The translations under genes were made by a program, and so were the position numbers. Below are positions 32,884-41,624 of a stretch of 64,000 nt of DNA, in pieces. The number at the start of each line of letters is the position of its first letter. The stretch's first letter is position 1. The notes below the pieces were generated by a model. That model was not told the origin of the DNA, searched no databases, and saw only the letters and a program-made list of their open reading frames with translations. This DNA comes from UBA1206 sp045600105 (GTDB taxonomy: Bacteria > Bacillota > Clostridia > Oscillospirales > CAG-382): positions 9,042 through 73,041 of the forward strand of contig JAZRXG010000020.1 in NCBI GenBank assembly GCA_045600105.1. Direction: 5' to 3'.

Positions 32884-34668
32884 ATGCTTTTCGGAAAACA
32901 CATCAACCGCTATTATCTGCGGTATTCATACGCCCTCATCATAGGTCTGATAGCCCTCGTGGCAGTTGACTACATACAGCTCATCGTGCCGCGTCTGTAT
33001 CAGATAGTGGTGAACGGCATAAATGACGGCTGCGTCGAGATCGACGGAGTCGTAAAGGAATTCAACATGGCGTTCCTGCTCGACGAAGTCTGCAAGCCGT
33101 TCATTTACATCATAATTTCAATGGTGTTCGGACGCTTCCTCTGGAGGATATGCTTCTTCGGAACGGCGCTCAAGGTCGAAACGAGCCTCAGAGAGCGTAT
33201 GTTCGACCATTGCAAAGACCTGTCCCAGCAGTATTATCAGGTGAATAAAGTCGGCAACCTCATGTCGCTGTTCACCAACGACCTCGAAACCGTGCAGGAC
33301 TGCTTCGGCTCGGGCGTGCTCATGCTCTGCGACGCGGCGTTTCTCGGCGCTCTCGCAATGTACCGCATGGCACAGATGAACATTTTCCTCACGCTGTTCT
33401 CGATGATACCGATGGTCTTCCTTCTCGGGATCGGACTCATTCTCAGCAAATACCTGCGTCTCAAATGGGAAACGCGTCAGGAGGCGTTCTCCGCCCTTTC
33501 CGATTTCTCGCAGGAAAGCTTCGGCGGCATCGCCGTGATAAAAGCCTTCGTCAAGGAGGCAAAGGAGCTCAGCGCGTTCAGAAAACTCAACCGCGACAAC
33601 GAAGACGCCAACGTCGAATACACGCGTCTTTCTGTCAAGCTCAACATCAGCGTCACGCTGTTCGTCGAATCGGTCATCTGCGTCATACTCGGCTACGGCG
33701 GATACCTCGTCTACAAGCACACGTTCAACGCGGGTCAGCTCGTTGAGTTCATCGGCTACTTCACCGCCGTCGTATGGCCCGTCATGGCGGTATCGCAGCT
33801 TATCGAAATGCGTTCCCGCGGACGCGCGTCGCTCGACAGGATAAGCAAGCTGCTTGACGAAAAGATCGACGTTTTCGACAAGGAAGGCGTCACCGAATGT
33901 GAAGACCTGAAAGGCGATATTTCGTTCAAAGACCTCACGTTCCGTTACCCGGGCGGCGAATACGACGTACTCAAAAACATCAGCCTCGACATCAAGGCAG
34001 GCGAAAACGTGGGCATCGTCGGCAGAGTCGGCTGCGGCAAAACGACGCTCGTCGACCTCATACTCCGCACCTACAACGTGCCCGACGGCACCATCTTCCT
34101 CGACGGCAAAGACATAAACGACATCCCCATCAAGACAGTCAGAAAATGCTCGGCGTACGTTCCGCAGGACAATTTCCTGTTCAGCGACACCATAAAGAAC
34201 AACATCGCGTTCGCGTCCGACACCGATTCGATGGAAGAAGTCGAAAACGCCGCGACACTTGCCGACGTCAACGACAACGTGGTCGAATTCCCCGAAAAAT
34301 ACATGACGGTCCTCGGCGAAAGAGGTGTCACCGTGTCGGGCGGACAGAAGCAGCGCATCTCCATCGCGAGAGCGCTGATGAAGAACGCCGCGATACTCAT
34401 ACTCGACGACTCCGTTTCGGCGGTAGACGTCAAAACCGAAAAGAAGATACTCACCAACCTCAAAAACGTCCGCAAAGGAAAAACGACCATCCTCATCGCT
34501 CACAGAATAACCACCGTAAAGGAAATGGACAAGGTCGTATTCATGGACGACGGCAGGATAGTCGCGTTCGGCACGCACGACGAGCTGTACAACACCTGCC
34601 CCGATTACCACAACATGGTCGAACTGCAGAAGCTCGACGACGAATCCGCGATGGGAGGCGCAAGATAA
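32884..34668 (+). CDS. ABC exporter half-transporter, degenerate-site subunit
   Basis: 594 residues from the ATG at 32884, preferred over an in-frame GTG at 32875 because AAAAGAG lies at proper spacing. About six transmembrane helices (residues 15-310) precede a nucleotide-binding domain: Walker A GRVGCGKTT (about 380), Q-loop YVPQDNFLF, signature VSGGQKQR and Walker B LILDDSVSAVD. The catalytic Glu is Asp509, as in the degenerate site of heterodimeric exporters such as TM287/288 and BmrC/D. It overlaps the next ABC gene (TAATG), so the two surely form one complex. Drug, lipid or peptide export is possible. Confidence 0.9.
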   Translation: MLFGKHINRYYLRYSYALIIGLIALVAVDYIQLIVPRLYQIVVNGINDGCVEIDGVVKEFNMAFLLDEVCKPFIYIIISMVFGRFLWRICFFGTALKVETSLRERMFDHCKDLSQQYYQVNKVGNLMSLFTNDLETVQDCFGSGVLMLCDAAFLGALAMYRMAQMNIFLTLFSMIPMVFLLGIGLILSKYLRLKWETRQEAFSALSDFSQESFGGIAVIKAFVKEAKELSAFRKLNRDNEDANVEYTRLSVKLNISVTLFVESVICVILGYGGYLVYKHTFNAGQLVEFIGYFTAVVWPVMAVSQLIEMRSRGRASLDRISKLLDEKIDVFDKEGVTECEDLKGDISFKDLTFRYPGGEYDVLKNISLDIKAGENVGIVGRVGCGKTTLVDLILRTYNVPDGTIFLDGKDINDIPIKTVRKCSAYVPQDNFLFSDTIKNNIAFASDTDSMEEVENAATLADVNDNVVEFPEKYMTVLGERGVTVSGGQKQRISIARALMKNAAILILDDSVSAVDVKTEKKILTNLKNVRKGKTTILIAHRITTVKEMDKVVFMDDGRIVAFGTHDELYNTCPDYHNMVELQKLDDESAMGGAR

Positions 34669-36563
34669 TGAACGAGTTCTTTCCTCTCATTTTCGTAGGC
34701 GCCGTCGTCGGCGTGTTCTCGATAGTTTTCATAGTCGCGTTCGCCCTCATCAAAAACAAAAAAGAAGCCATCGGCTTCGGCAGAAACATGAAGGACTCCG
34801 AGATATGCAGGCGTCTTTTCGTATACGCCAAGCCTCACGGCAAGAGTTTTCTCATCGTTCTGCTCGTGATGCTGTTCTCGATAGCCTACGACATCATTTC
34901 CCCGCTGATAATCGGTCAGATAGAAGAAATGATCAAGTACGACTTCCCGATGAAGACGCTGCTCATCTACGTCGCGGTGTACGCTTCCATCCTCATCGTA
35001 TCGCTCGTCTGCTCCTACGTTCAGGCGATGGTGCTCCAGAAAACGGGTCAGAAGATACTCTCCGCCATCCGTGAAGACCTGTTCTCGCACATCGAAAGCC
35101 TCTCGCACGAGCAGCTCAACAACATCCCCGTCGGCAAGCTCGTGACGCGTGTCACCAACGATACCGGCGCCATTTCGATGATGTTCACCAACATCCTCGT
35201 CAACCTCGTCAAGAACCTGTTCGTCATCATCGGCGTTCTCGCGGCAATGCTGCTGCTCAACTATATGCTGACGCTGATGATCCTCTGCTTCGTTCCGTTC
35301 ATCGTGCTTTTCACGCTCATCTTCCGCAAGTTCTCGCGCAAGGCGTACCGCAAGGACAAGGACGGCACGACCGACATCAACACCTTCCTTTCCGAGAACC
35401 TTTCGGGCATGAAGGTCATTCAGATATTCAACCGCGAAGCAAGAAAGAAAGCCGAATTTGACGAAAAGAACAAAAAGCTCGGCAAAGCCAAGCGCGAGCA
35501 GATATTCGTTTTCGGCATCTTCCGCCCGATGGTGTATATGCTTTACATCTCGTCGGTGCTCTGCCTGCTCTATCTCGGCGGCAGAAGCTGCATCAGGGAC
35601 GTTTCGTTCCTCGGTCAGACGATAACGAGCGGAATCGTCGTAACGTTCTATATGTACATTTCCAAGTTCTTCAACCCCATTCAGAGCCTTGCCGAACAGT
35701 TCAACTGGCTGCAGTCGGCGCTCGCCTCGGCGGAAAAGATATTCACCGTATTTGATATGAAGCCCGAAATAGTCGATTCTCCCGACGCGGTCGAGATAGA
35801 CAAGCTCGAAGGCAACATCGAATTCAGGCACGTGTGGTTCGCCTACGTCGAAGACAAATGGGTCCTCAAGGACGTTTCGTTCACCATCAAAGCCGGTCAG
35901 ACGGTCGCGTTCGTGGGCTCCACGGGCTCCGGAAAGACCACGATACTTTCGCTCATCTGCCGCAACTACGACATCCAGAAAGGTCAGATACTCATCGACG
36001 GCAGAGACATCCGTACGATAAAGATCGCCTCCCTCAGACGTCACCTCGGTCAGATGCTTCAGGACGTGTTCCTCTTCTCCGGCACGATACGCAGCAACAT
36101 AATCCTCCGCGAGGAAGGCATCCCCGACGACGAAGTCATGGCGGCAGCCCGCTACGTCAACGCCGACAAGCTGATCGACAAGCTTTCGGGCGGGCTCGAC
36201 GAGGAAGTCCGCGAAAGGGGCAACAACTTCTCCGCGGGACAGCGTCAGCTCCTCTCGTTCGCGAGAACGATAATCCACAAGCCTTCCGTGATGATACTCG
36301 ACGAAGCCACGGCAAACATCGACACGGAGACCGAGCTGCTCATTCAGGATTCTCTCGAGAAGATACGCTCCATCGGCACGCTCCTTGTGGTCGCTCACAG
36401 ACTCTCCACGATACAGCATTCGGATATGATAATCGTGCTTTCGCACGGCGAAATAATCGAAAGCGGCACGCATCACGAGCTCCTCGGGAACAAGGGCCGT
36501 TACTACGAGCTCTACCGCCTGCAGTACGAAAAAGACAGGCTCAAAAGCCTTAAAGAGCATTAA
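34668..36563 (+). CDS. ABC exporter half-transporter, catalytic-site subunit
   Basis: 631 residues. The ATG is in the stop of the partner gene. An extra N-terminal hydrophobic helix (residues 5-28, ending in KNKK) precedes the usual six membrane helices. The nucleotide-binding domain has Walker A GSTGSGKTT (about 418), Q-loop QMLQDVFLF, Walker B VMILDEATANID with intact catalytic Glu546, and a modified signature FSAGQRQ. This is the complementary asymmetry expected of the partner of a degenerate-site subunit. Closely linked to the cell-wall ligase operon, 30 bp after the arginase; a strong terminator follows. Confidence 0.92.
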   Translation: MNEFFPLIFVGAVVGVFSIVFIVAFALIKNKKEAIGFGRNMKDSEICRRLFVYAKPHGKSFLIVLLVMLFSIAYDIISPLIIGQIEEMIKYDFPMKTLLIYVAVYASILIVSLVCSYVQAMVLQKTGQKILSAIREDLFSHIESLSHEQLNNIPVGKLVTRVTNDTGAISMMFTNILVNLVKNLFVIIGVLAAMLLLNYMLTLMILCFVPFIVLFTLIFRKFSRKAYRKDKDGTTDINTFLSENLSGMKVIQIFNREARKKAEFDEKNKKLGKAKREQIFVFGIFRPMVYMLYISSVLCLLYLGGRSCIRDVSFLGQTITSGIVVTFYMYISKFFNPIQSLAEQFNWLQSALASAEKIFTVFDMKPEIVDSPDAVEIDKLEGNIEFRHVWFAYVEDKWVLKDVSFTIKAGQTVAFVGSTGSGKTTILSLICRNYDIQKGQILIDGRDIRTIKIASLRRHLGQMLQDVFLFSGTIRSNIILREEGIPDDEVMAAARYVNADKLIDKLSGGLDEEVRERGNNFSAGQRQLLSFARTIIHKPSVMILDEATANIDTETELLIQDSLEKIRSIGTLLVVAHRLSTIQHSDMIIVLSHGEIIESGTHHELLGNKGRYYELYRLQYEKDRLKSLKEH

Positions 36564-36592
36564 GTATTAAGATTAAGCCTTAAGCGAATAGA

Positions 36593-36621
36593 AAAGGATT
36601 TCCGCGCGGAAATCCTTTTTT
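36593..36621 (+). terminator. Terminator of the murE-to-ABC operon
   Basis: AAAGGATTTCC-GCGC-GGAAATCCTTTTTT, a perfect stem with T run, 30 bp after the last ABC gene. Confidence 0.9.
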
Positions 36622-36627
36622 GTTTAC

Positions 36628-36732
36628 AATATAAATAAAAGGATAAAAAGAACCCGTGAGTTTTGCTCACGGGTTCTACCTTAATTCACTAATTCAATTC
36701 TTTTTCACGCGGTCTGCGTCAAACGAACGAGT
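36628..36732. repeat. 105-bp direct repeat, copy 1
   Basis: Matches 36834-36938 with one difference (G at 36841, A at the partner position 36847). It contains a perfect 12-bp hairpin (AGAACCCGTGAG / CTCACGGGTTCT, 36649-36677) and ends in TTTTTCACGC...AACGAACGAGT. Confidence 0.92.
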
Positions 36733-36833
36733 ATACAGACCTCTGACGACGGGCGTTTGCCGCAGAATGGACGAACCGACCCCGAAGCTGTACAAGGGTA
36801 CTGCGAGAGGGGAGGTTCGTTCATAGCGTGAAA
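36733..36833. other. Unique 101-bp segment between the direct repeats
   Basis: No convincing gene. It can fold by pairing GACGAACC and CCCC with GGGG and GGTTCGTT. Its right end with the start of copy 2 (TTCGTTCATAGCGTGAAAAA) is an imperfect inverted copy of the end of copy 1, as in a small inverted-repeat element. Confidence 0.45.
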
Positions 36834-36938
36834 AATATAAATAAAAAGATAAAAAGAACCCGTGAGTTTTGCTCACGGGTTCTACCTTAATTCACTAATT
36901 CAATTCTTTTTCACGCGGTCTGCGTCAAACGAACGAGT
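36834..36938. repeat. 105-bp direct repeat, copy 2
   Basis: Second copy, offset 206 bp. It starts directly downstream of the stop of the minus-strand surface-protein gene and provides that gene's terminator. Confidence 0.92.
36838..36883 (-). terminator. Terminator of the 453-residue surface-protein gene
   Basis: On the minus strand AGAACCCGTGAG / CTCACGGGTTCT (36855-36883, 5-base loop) is followed by TTTTATCTTTTTATTT. The same hairpin is present in repeat copy 1. Confidence 0.82.
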
Positions 36939-36944
36939 CAGAAA

Positions 36945-38306
36945 TTATTTGGATTTTTTAACAACTACAGCACCTGCGAGAGCGATGACGGAGATGACTG
37001 CGAGAGCGATCATGCCGTTGTCACCGGTCTTGGGAGGATTTTCGGGGTCCTTGGAGGGCTCTTCGGAAGGTTCTTCAGAGGGGTCTTCAGAGGGTTCTTC
37101 GCCGGAAGCAACGCCGAATATCTGGATTTCGGAGGGCCATACGTGGTTGCCGGTGTAATCAGCAGGTTTGTTGTAGGTAACCTTTACATAGCGGGCAACG
37201 GTGTCGTGGTTGCAGATGCATTCGAAGTTGGTAACGTTCCAGAGAGATTCGTCGGTGGACTCTTTGATAACGTCAGCGTTAGCGCCGTCGATGGTGACGA
37301 GGTCTTCATAATTTTCACCGTCGGCAGAGATCGCGAAGGATACGGAATAAGTATTGGAAGCGGGGATGCCCCAGTTGCCGCCCTGAAGGTCAGCAACGAT
37401 AGCGGCGATTTCGGTTTCTGCGCCGAGGTCTACGATGATGCTTGCGCTGTTGGCGCCTTCAGCAAAGTTGAAGCCTGCGGGAGCAGCGCCGCCGTTGTCG
37501 TCTTTAACGCCGTCGGTAAGTTTGACATAATCGGGGTCGCCGTATCCGTCAGTACGAACGGTGTAGTTTTCGGTGGTGTAGGATTTGCCGTTGGAGATAA
37601 CTTCGCCTTTTGCAGCGGGATATGCGGGTTCGTCTTCGGAAGGTTCGTCAGATTCATCGGGAAGAGTGATGTCTGCGCCTACAAGGCCCCAGGAGTTGCC
37701 TTCGTCGCCGACAACGAGGTAGTTGCCGCCGATGTCGTCAGCGGTGAGATCAAGGCCGTAGCCGAAGGTCTGAGACCAGATAACTTCGCCGGATTCGTCT
37801 TTAACGCCGATTTCGGAAACGGAGATTCCGCCGGAAGCCTGCCAGAAGCCGATTCCGATGGTAAGACCGCCGATGGTTTCATCGGGGAGAACTTCGCTGC
37901 CGTAAGAATGATCGGAGAATACCCAAGAAGCGGTAAATTCATTCCAAACGCCGTCGATAGAGCCGCATTTGGCAAAATCGAGGAAGTTCATAAGTCCGGT
38001 CCAGTCGGCTGCCTTTGCTTTTTCGTAATCGTTGTAAACGTATACGTTGCAGTAAACGGTGCCGGTGGAGCCTTCATCGAATTTCGCATAAGCGAAAGCG
38101 GTGTAGGTCTTGCCGTTTTCAAGGATGCCGGAGGAATTGTCGAATACCCAGCTGAGACCGGGCTGTACGTCGGTGTCGGCGTTGCCGGTGTAAGTGCCCT
38201 TCATCCAAAGATAGGACTGGGGATCTTCATCGTCAGCGGAAACGACTACGAGTACACAGGAAAGAACGAGTGCGAGTGCGAGGATGAGAGAAAGTGTCTT
38301 TTTCAT
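36945..38306 (-). CDS. Cell-wall-anchored protein with F5/8-type C (discoidin) domain
   Basis: 453 residues from MKKTLSLILALAL at 38306 (GAAAGGTG site upstream; an earlier in-frame start lacks a site). Signal peptide to about residue 24. Residues 30-190 form a beta-rich, carbohydrate-binding-like domain (LSWVFDNSSGILENGKTYTAFAYAKF). Residues 215-395 are an F5/8 type C domain (KLTDGVKDD, ASIIVDLGAETEIAAI, ARYVKVTYN). A Ser/Glu/Pro linker precedes PPKTGD, a hydrophobic helix and KKSK, an LPxTG-like sortase or membrane anchor. It shares domain plan and anchor with the next gene. Likely binds a polysaccharide at the cell surface. Confidence 0.83.
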   Translation of the reverse strand: MKKTLSLILALALVLSCVLVVVSADDEDPQSYLWMKGTYTGNADTDVQPGLSWVFDNSSGILENGKTYTAFAYAKFDEGSTGTVYCNVYVYNDYEKAKAADWTGLMNFLDFAKCGSIDGVWNEFTASWVFSDHSYGSEVLPDETIGGLTIGIGFWQASGGISVSEIGVKDESGEVIWSQTFGYGLDLTADDIGGNYLVVGDEGNSWGLVGADITLPDESDEPSEDEPAYPAAKGEVISNGKSYTTENYTVRTDGYGDPDYVKLTDGVKDDNGGAAPAGFNFAEGANSASIIVDLGAETEIAAIVADLQGGNWGIPASNTYSVSFAISADGENYEDLVTIDGANADVIKESTDESLWNVTNFECICNHDTVARYVKVTYNKPADYTGNHVWPSEIQIFGVASGEEPSEDPSEEPSEEPSKDPENPPKTGDNGMIALAVISVIALAGAVVVKKSK

Positions 38307-38362
38307 GGTTTTCACCTTTCGTAATATTTTTTTGAAAATAATCAATATTTTCCTTGTATGAT

Positions 38363-38391
38363 ATAATACATTATTTTTTTGGTTTTGTCAA
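38363..38391 (-). promoter_or_regulatory. Promoter of the 453-residue surface-protein gene
   Basis: On the minus strand TTGACA (38386-38391) and TATTAT (38363-38368) are 17 bp apart. Confidence 0.8.
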
Positions 38392-38453
38392 TATTCTGTT
38401 AAAAAAATATATGTTATTTTTTGCATTTTCATCCGTATTTTTCCGCAGAAAGC

Positions 38454-38489
38454 AAAAAAGAGCGGTACCCGCGTTGTGCGGGCACCGCT
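38454..38489 (-). terminator. Terminator of the CBM9-like surface-protein gene
   Basis: On the minus strand AGCGGTGCCCGC pairs with GCGGGTACCGCT around ACAAC and is followed by CTTTTTTG. Confidence 0.82.
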
Positions 38490-38500
38490 ATAAGCATTAA

Positions 38501-40066
38501 TTATTTGTGTTTAACTACGACAACACCCGCGAGAGTGATAACGGAAACGATTGCGAGAGCGATCATGCCTGCGTCACCGGTCTTGGGAGTGGGACCGGGT
38601 TTGGAGGGTTCTTCGGAAGGTTCAACGGAAGGCTCGTCGATGGGTTCTTCGGCTGCGGGAGCGAAGACTTCGATCTCGGAGATCCAAGTGAACGCGGGAA
38701 CGCCTTCGGGAATGATGAACTGAACCTTGACGTAACGGGCGGAAGCGGCTTTTTCGGCTTCGAAAACGCGGATCTTCCAGCTGTCCTGAACGTCGAGAAC
38801 GGATTCAGCTTCGTCACCGTTTACGGTGGCGTAATCGGTGAAGTTTTCGCCGTCATCGGAAACGAAGAATTTGGCAACGGCGTTGACGGGATCGGTGATG
38901 CCCCAGGTGCCGCCGAAGAGGTCGGAGGAGATGGCAACTATATCGGTCTTTTTGCCGAGGTCGATAACGATTTCGGCTTCTTTGGCGTTGATACCGTAAA
39001 TAGCGGAAGAAGCGCTTTCGTTACGGAGTTTTTCGCCGTCGGTGAGCTTGGTGCCTTCGGTGTCGTCCCAGCTGTCGCCGCGGAGTTTTTCAACGCCGTC
39101 AACGGTGTAGGATTTGCCTTTTGCAATGTTTTCGCCTTTTGCAACGGGATATACGGGATCGGTGGGTTCTTCGGAGGGTTCGTCGGGGATAACGGGATCT
39201 ACTTCGGGAACGTATTCACCGCCGAGAGTGATAACGGCGCAATGGCCGATCTCTTTGGCGCCGGATTCGCTGCCGTAGCAGCCTGCGAATTTGAGGTAGT
39301 TGCCCTTGTAGCCGAAGTCGCCGCCGTCATAACCGCCTGCCGCGATGACGTCGGGATCGTCATTGATGTTGGAAAGTCCGATGTTGAAGTCGAAGCCGAA
39401 AACTTCGCCGGTAGCGCCGGTAAGACCATCGGGGTTATAGTTGTTCTTGAGAGCGGACCAGGGAATTGCCATTTCGTAGCAGTCCCAGCCGTCAGCGCTG
39501 CCGCACTTGTAATCGGTGGAAGGAACGCCGATGAAGTGAGCGGTGGCATAGGATTCGCCGGCGCCGTGAACGCCCGCAACTTCTTCGCTGGAGAAGATCA
39601 TCGACCATTCAAAGCCGAAGCTGCCGTTGTAGAGAGAAGCCCAGTCGCATTTGTCCGCTTCGTACGGATAAACGTCCTTGGTGGGGTCATCGGGAACGAT
39701 GAGGGTCATGACGTGATGGGCATTGAAAACGAAGTGGTTGTTGGCGTTGTCCATCATTGCAACGTGAGGAGTGTCGCATTCGGTCTTGACTGCGTAGTAG
39801 AGGTTGTTCTCGTCGTAGCACATATAGAGATATGCTTCGATCTGGTCAACGTAGTCGCCTACTGCGGTCATTTCGATATCAGCGGGCCAAAAGGAAACGA
39901 GGTGATATTCACCGTCTTCGATCACGCCGTCGATAACGGGGGGAGTATCGATTTCGTAAATGCTGAATTCTCTGTTGAGATATTCGTCATCCGCGGAAGC
40001 GCAGAAGACCGCAACAGAAGCGAAAACCATTACGAAAGCGACAAACAGAGCAAGTGTCTTTTTCAT
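38501..40066 (-). CDS. Cell-wall-anchored protein with CBM9-like and F5/8-type C domains
   Basis: 521 residues from MKKTLALFVAFVMVF at 40066 (AAGGAGAACATC before the ATG). Signal peptide to about 25. Residues 30-290 resemble carbohydrate-binding family 9/DOMON-like domains: TPPVIDGVIEDGEYHLV, AYLYMCYDENNLYYAVKTE, CYEMAIPWSAL and GFDFNIGLSNIND. Residues 310-470 are an F5/8 type C domain. A Ser/Glu/Pro linker leads to TPKTGD, a hydrophobic helix and KHK, the same type of anchor as the neighbouring paralogue. It probably binds plant or host glycans at the cell surface. It has its own promoter and terminator. Confidence 0.83.
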   Translation of the reverse strand: MKKTLALFVAFVMVFASVAVFCASADDEYLNREFSIYEIDTPPVIDGVIEDGEYHLVSFWPADIEMTAVGDYVDQIEAYLYMCYDENNLYYAVKTECDTPHVAMMDNANNHFVFNAHHVMTLIVPDDPTKDVYPYEADKCDWASLYNGSFGFEWSMIFSSEEVAGVHGAGESYATAHFIGVPSTDYKCGSADGWDCYEMAIPWSALKNNYNPDGLTGATGEVFGFDFNIGLSNINDDPDVIAAGGYDGGDFGYKGNYLKFAGCYGSESGAKEIGHCAVITLGGEYVPEVDPVIPDEPSEEPTDPVYPVAKGENIAKGKSYTVDGVEKLRGDSWDDTEGTKLTDGEKLRNESASSAIYGINAKEAEIVIDLGKKTDIVAISSDLFGGTWGITDPVNAVAKFFVSDDGENFTDYATVNGDEAESVLDVQDSWKIRVFEAEKAASARYVKVQFIIPEGVPAFTWISEIEVFAPAAEEPIDEPSVEPSEEPSKPGPTPKTGDAGMIALAIVSVITLAGVVVVKHK

Positions 40067-40119
40067 GATGTTCTCCTTTTTGTATTTTTCTTTTTTTCGG
40101 AAATACCTTTCCGAATGAG

Positions 40120-40148
40120 ATTTTAACATACGGGATGCCTTTTGTCAA
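40120..40148 (-). promoter_or_regulatory. Promoter of the CBM9-like surface-protein gene
   Basis: On the minus strand TTGACA (40143-40148) and TAAAAT (40120-40125) are 17 bp apart. Confidence 0.82.
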
Positions 40149-40251
40149 GCGCAAAAAGCATTTTGTTCACACCAAAGTGAAATATATAAAACAATCGGAA
40201 AATATTGTTAATTTTTCCGTCATTTTGCACCCTGAAATTTTTGTTTTTCTA

Positions 40252-40280
40252 TTGTAATTTTCATCTTTATATGTTATAAT
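40252..40280 (+). promoter_or_regulatory. Promoter of the hydrogenase operon
   Basis: TTGTAA (40252-40257) and TATAAT (40275-40280) with 17 bp between, 56 bp before the first ATG. No Rex-type operator was recognised here by eye. Confidence 0.7.
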
Positions 40281-40336
40281 CGTCACCGTACGGATATGCT
40301 CGTACAGGAACATAATTTCCAAGGAGGATATAATAA

Positions 40337-40816
40337 ATGGCACTTTCCAAAGAAGAATTCGAACAAAAGATGCAGGAACTCCGTCTGTTCATTGCCGAAA
40401 ACAAGGACGTTCAGGGACCTCTTATGCCCATCATGCAGGAGGCTCAGGGACTTTTCGGCTATCTTCCCTTCGAAGCGCAGACCCTCATCGCCGATTCTCT
40501 CGGCATTCCCGTTTCCGACGTTTACGGCGTAGCTACCTTCTACGCTCAGTTCTCGCTCCAGCCCAAGGGCGAACACGTCATCAGCGTATGCACCGGCACC
40601 GCCTGCTACGTCAAAGGCGCTCAGGCAGTTCTTGACGAGGTCGAAAAGCTTCTCGGCATCAAAGCCGGCGAAACCACTGCCGACGGCAAATTCACCATTC
40701 AGGACACCCGCTGCCTCGGCTGCTGCGGTCTTGCTCCCGTCATGGTCATCAGCGGCGACGTTTACGGTCGTCTCGTACCCGCCGACATCAAGGGCATCCT
40801 TGAAAAATACAGATAA
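40337..40816 (+). CDS. hndA: NADP-reducing/bifurcating hydrogenase subunit, NuoE-like (HndA/HydC)
   Basis: 159 residues. Thioredoxin-like [2Fe-2S] protein with ligands in CTGTAC (two Cys) and CLGCCG (two Cys), after the helical N-terminal NuoE segment (PLMPIMQEAQGLFGYLP, VYGVATFYAQF). It transfers electrons between the flavin subunit and the hydrogenase catalytic subunit. The AAGGAGG site precedes the ATG. It is first in the ten-gene operon that ends with hydA. Six regulatory-type genes separate it from the other structural subunits. Confidence 0.92.
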   Translation: MALSKEEFEQKMQELRLFIAENKDVQGPLMPIMQEAQGLFGYLPFEAQTLIADSLGIPVSDVYGVATFYAQFSLQPKGEHVISVCTGTACYVKGAQAVLDEVEKLLGIKAGETTADGKFTIQDTRCLGCCGLAPVMVISGDVYGRLVPADIKGILEKYR

Positions 40817-40835
40817 TTTCAGGTGACGAAATAAG

Positions 40836-41186
40836 ATGAAAATTTCCGAGATCGCATCCATCCTCAAAGGCGAGATATTATGCTGCGCCGAAAACGCCGA
40901 TAACGAAGTCCATTCCGCCTGCGGCAGCGATATGATGAGCGACGTGCTCGCATACGTCAAGAACCAGGCAGTGCTTCTTACCGGACTCGTTAATCCCCAG
41001 GTCATTCGTACCGCGGACATGATGGATATGCTTTGCGTCGTATTCGTAAGAAGCAAAAAGCCGACTCCGGAAATGATCCGTCTCGCAAGCGACATGGGTA
41101 TAGTGGTCATGACGTCCGATATGCGTATGTACGAGGCGTGCGGACTGCTGTATTCCAACGGACTCAACGGTGACGCCAATGACTGA
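40836..41186 (+). CDS. DRTGG-domain protein (first copy)
   Basis: 116 residues. The pattern MKISEIASILKGEILCCAEN...VHSACGSDMMSDVLAYVKNQAVLLTGLVNPQVIRTADMMDM with a late MRMYEACGLLYSNG matches small DRTGG-domain proteins found in clostridial hydrogenase clusters. The domain is also found in phosphotransacetylases and HPr-kinase-like proteins and may sense a ligand. No catalytic residues are known. It overlaps the following ATPase gene by 8 bp. A second copy lies at 42910. Confidence 0.8.
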   Translation: MKISEIASILKGEILCCAENADNEVHSACGSDMMSDVLAYVKNQAVLLTGLVNPQVIRTADMMDMLCVVFVRSKKPTPEMIRLASDMGIVVMTSDMRMYEACGLLYSNGLNGDAND

Positions 41187-41613
41187 ACAGAACAACGAGA
41201 TACTCTTCTATACGTTTGACGTCGACGGCGAAAACTTCACGTCGGCAGGCGAAGCGTCGGTACAGGTGAAGCGCATACTCCGCAGGGTCGGCTTCGACCC
41301 CGAGGTGATAAAGCGCGTTTCCATCGCCATGTACGAAGGCGAGATCAACATGGTCATCCACGCGGGCGGCGGCGTTGCCAACCTTTACGTTGACTACGAC
41401 CGCATCGTGATCGAGCTCATCGACCACGGTCCCGGTATCGCAAACGTCGAGCTTGCCATGAAAGAAGGGTTTTCCACCGCTCCCGACAATATCCGCGCTC
41501 TCGGCTTCGGCGCCGGAATGGGCCTGCCGAACATGAAACGCTACACCGACAAAATGGATATTGAGACCGAGCTCGGAAAAGGCACCACCATCCGCATGGT
41601 CGTCAACGTCTGA
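41179..41613 (+). CDS. GHKL ATPase domain protein, anti-sigma-factor-like
   Basis: 144 residues from the ATG at 41179; an in-frame GTG at 41170 is also possible. RsbW/SpoIIAB-like ATP-binding fold: VSIAMYEGEINMVIHA (N-box with Glu and Asn), IELIDHGPGI (G1), and GFGAGMGLPNMKRY (G2). Such proteins act as Ser kinases, anti-sigma factors or solo histidine-kinase ATPases. Its place beside a HydS-like protein suggests signal output from redox or hydrogen sensing (inference). Confidence 0.82.
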   Translation: MTEQNNEILFYTFDVDGENFTSAGEASVQVKRILRRVGFDPEVIKRVSIAMYEGEINMVIHAGGGVANLYVDYDRIVIELIDHGPGIANVELAMKEGFSTAPDNIRALGFGAGMGLPNMKRYTDKMDIETELGKGTTIRMVVNV

Positions 41614-41624
41614 AAGGGGCGCTT

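Noticed and set aside
34146..34667. An 805-codon version of the second ABC subunit
   Set aside because: The extra 174 codons overlap the conserved ATPase domain of the first subunit and encode Arg/His-rich shadow sequence; the true start is the ATG at 34668.
36694..36876. Short open frame across the 105-bp repeats
   Set aside because: It has no ribosome binding site, crosses a perfect terminator hairpin and lies in repeat DNA; non-coding repeat is a better explanation.
38507..40126. A 539-codon plus-strand open frame opposite the CBM9-like gene
   Set aside because: Its translation is a low-complexity Gly/Val/Phe/Glu pattern without domain motifs. The minus strand has a signal peptide, domains, wall anchor, promoter and terminator. 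It is a codon-bias shadow.
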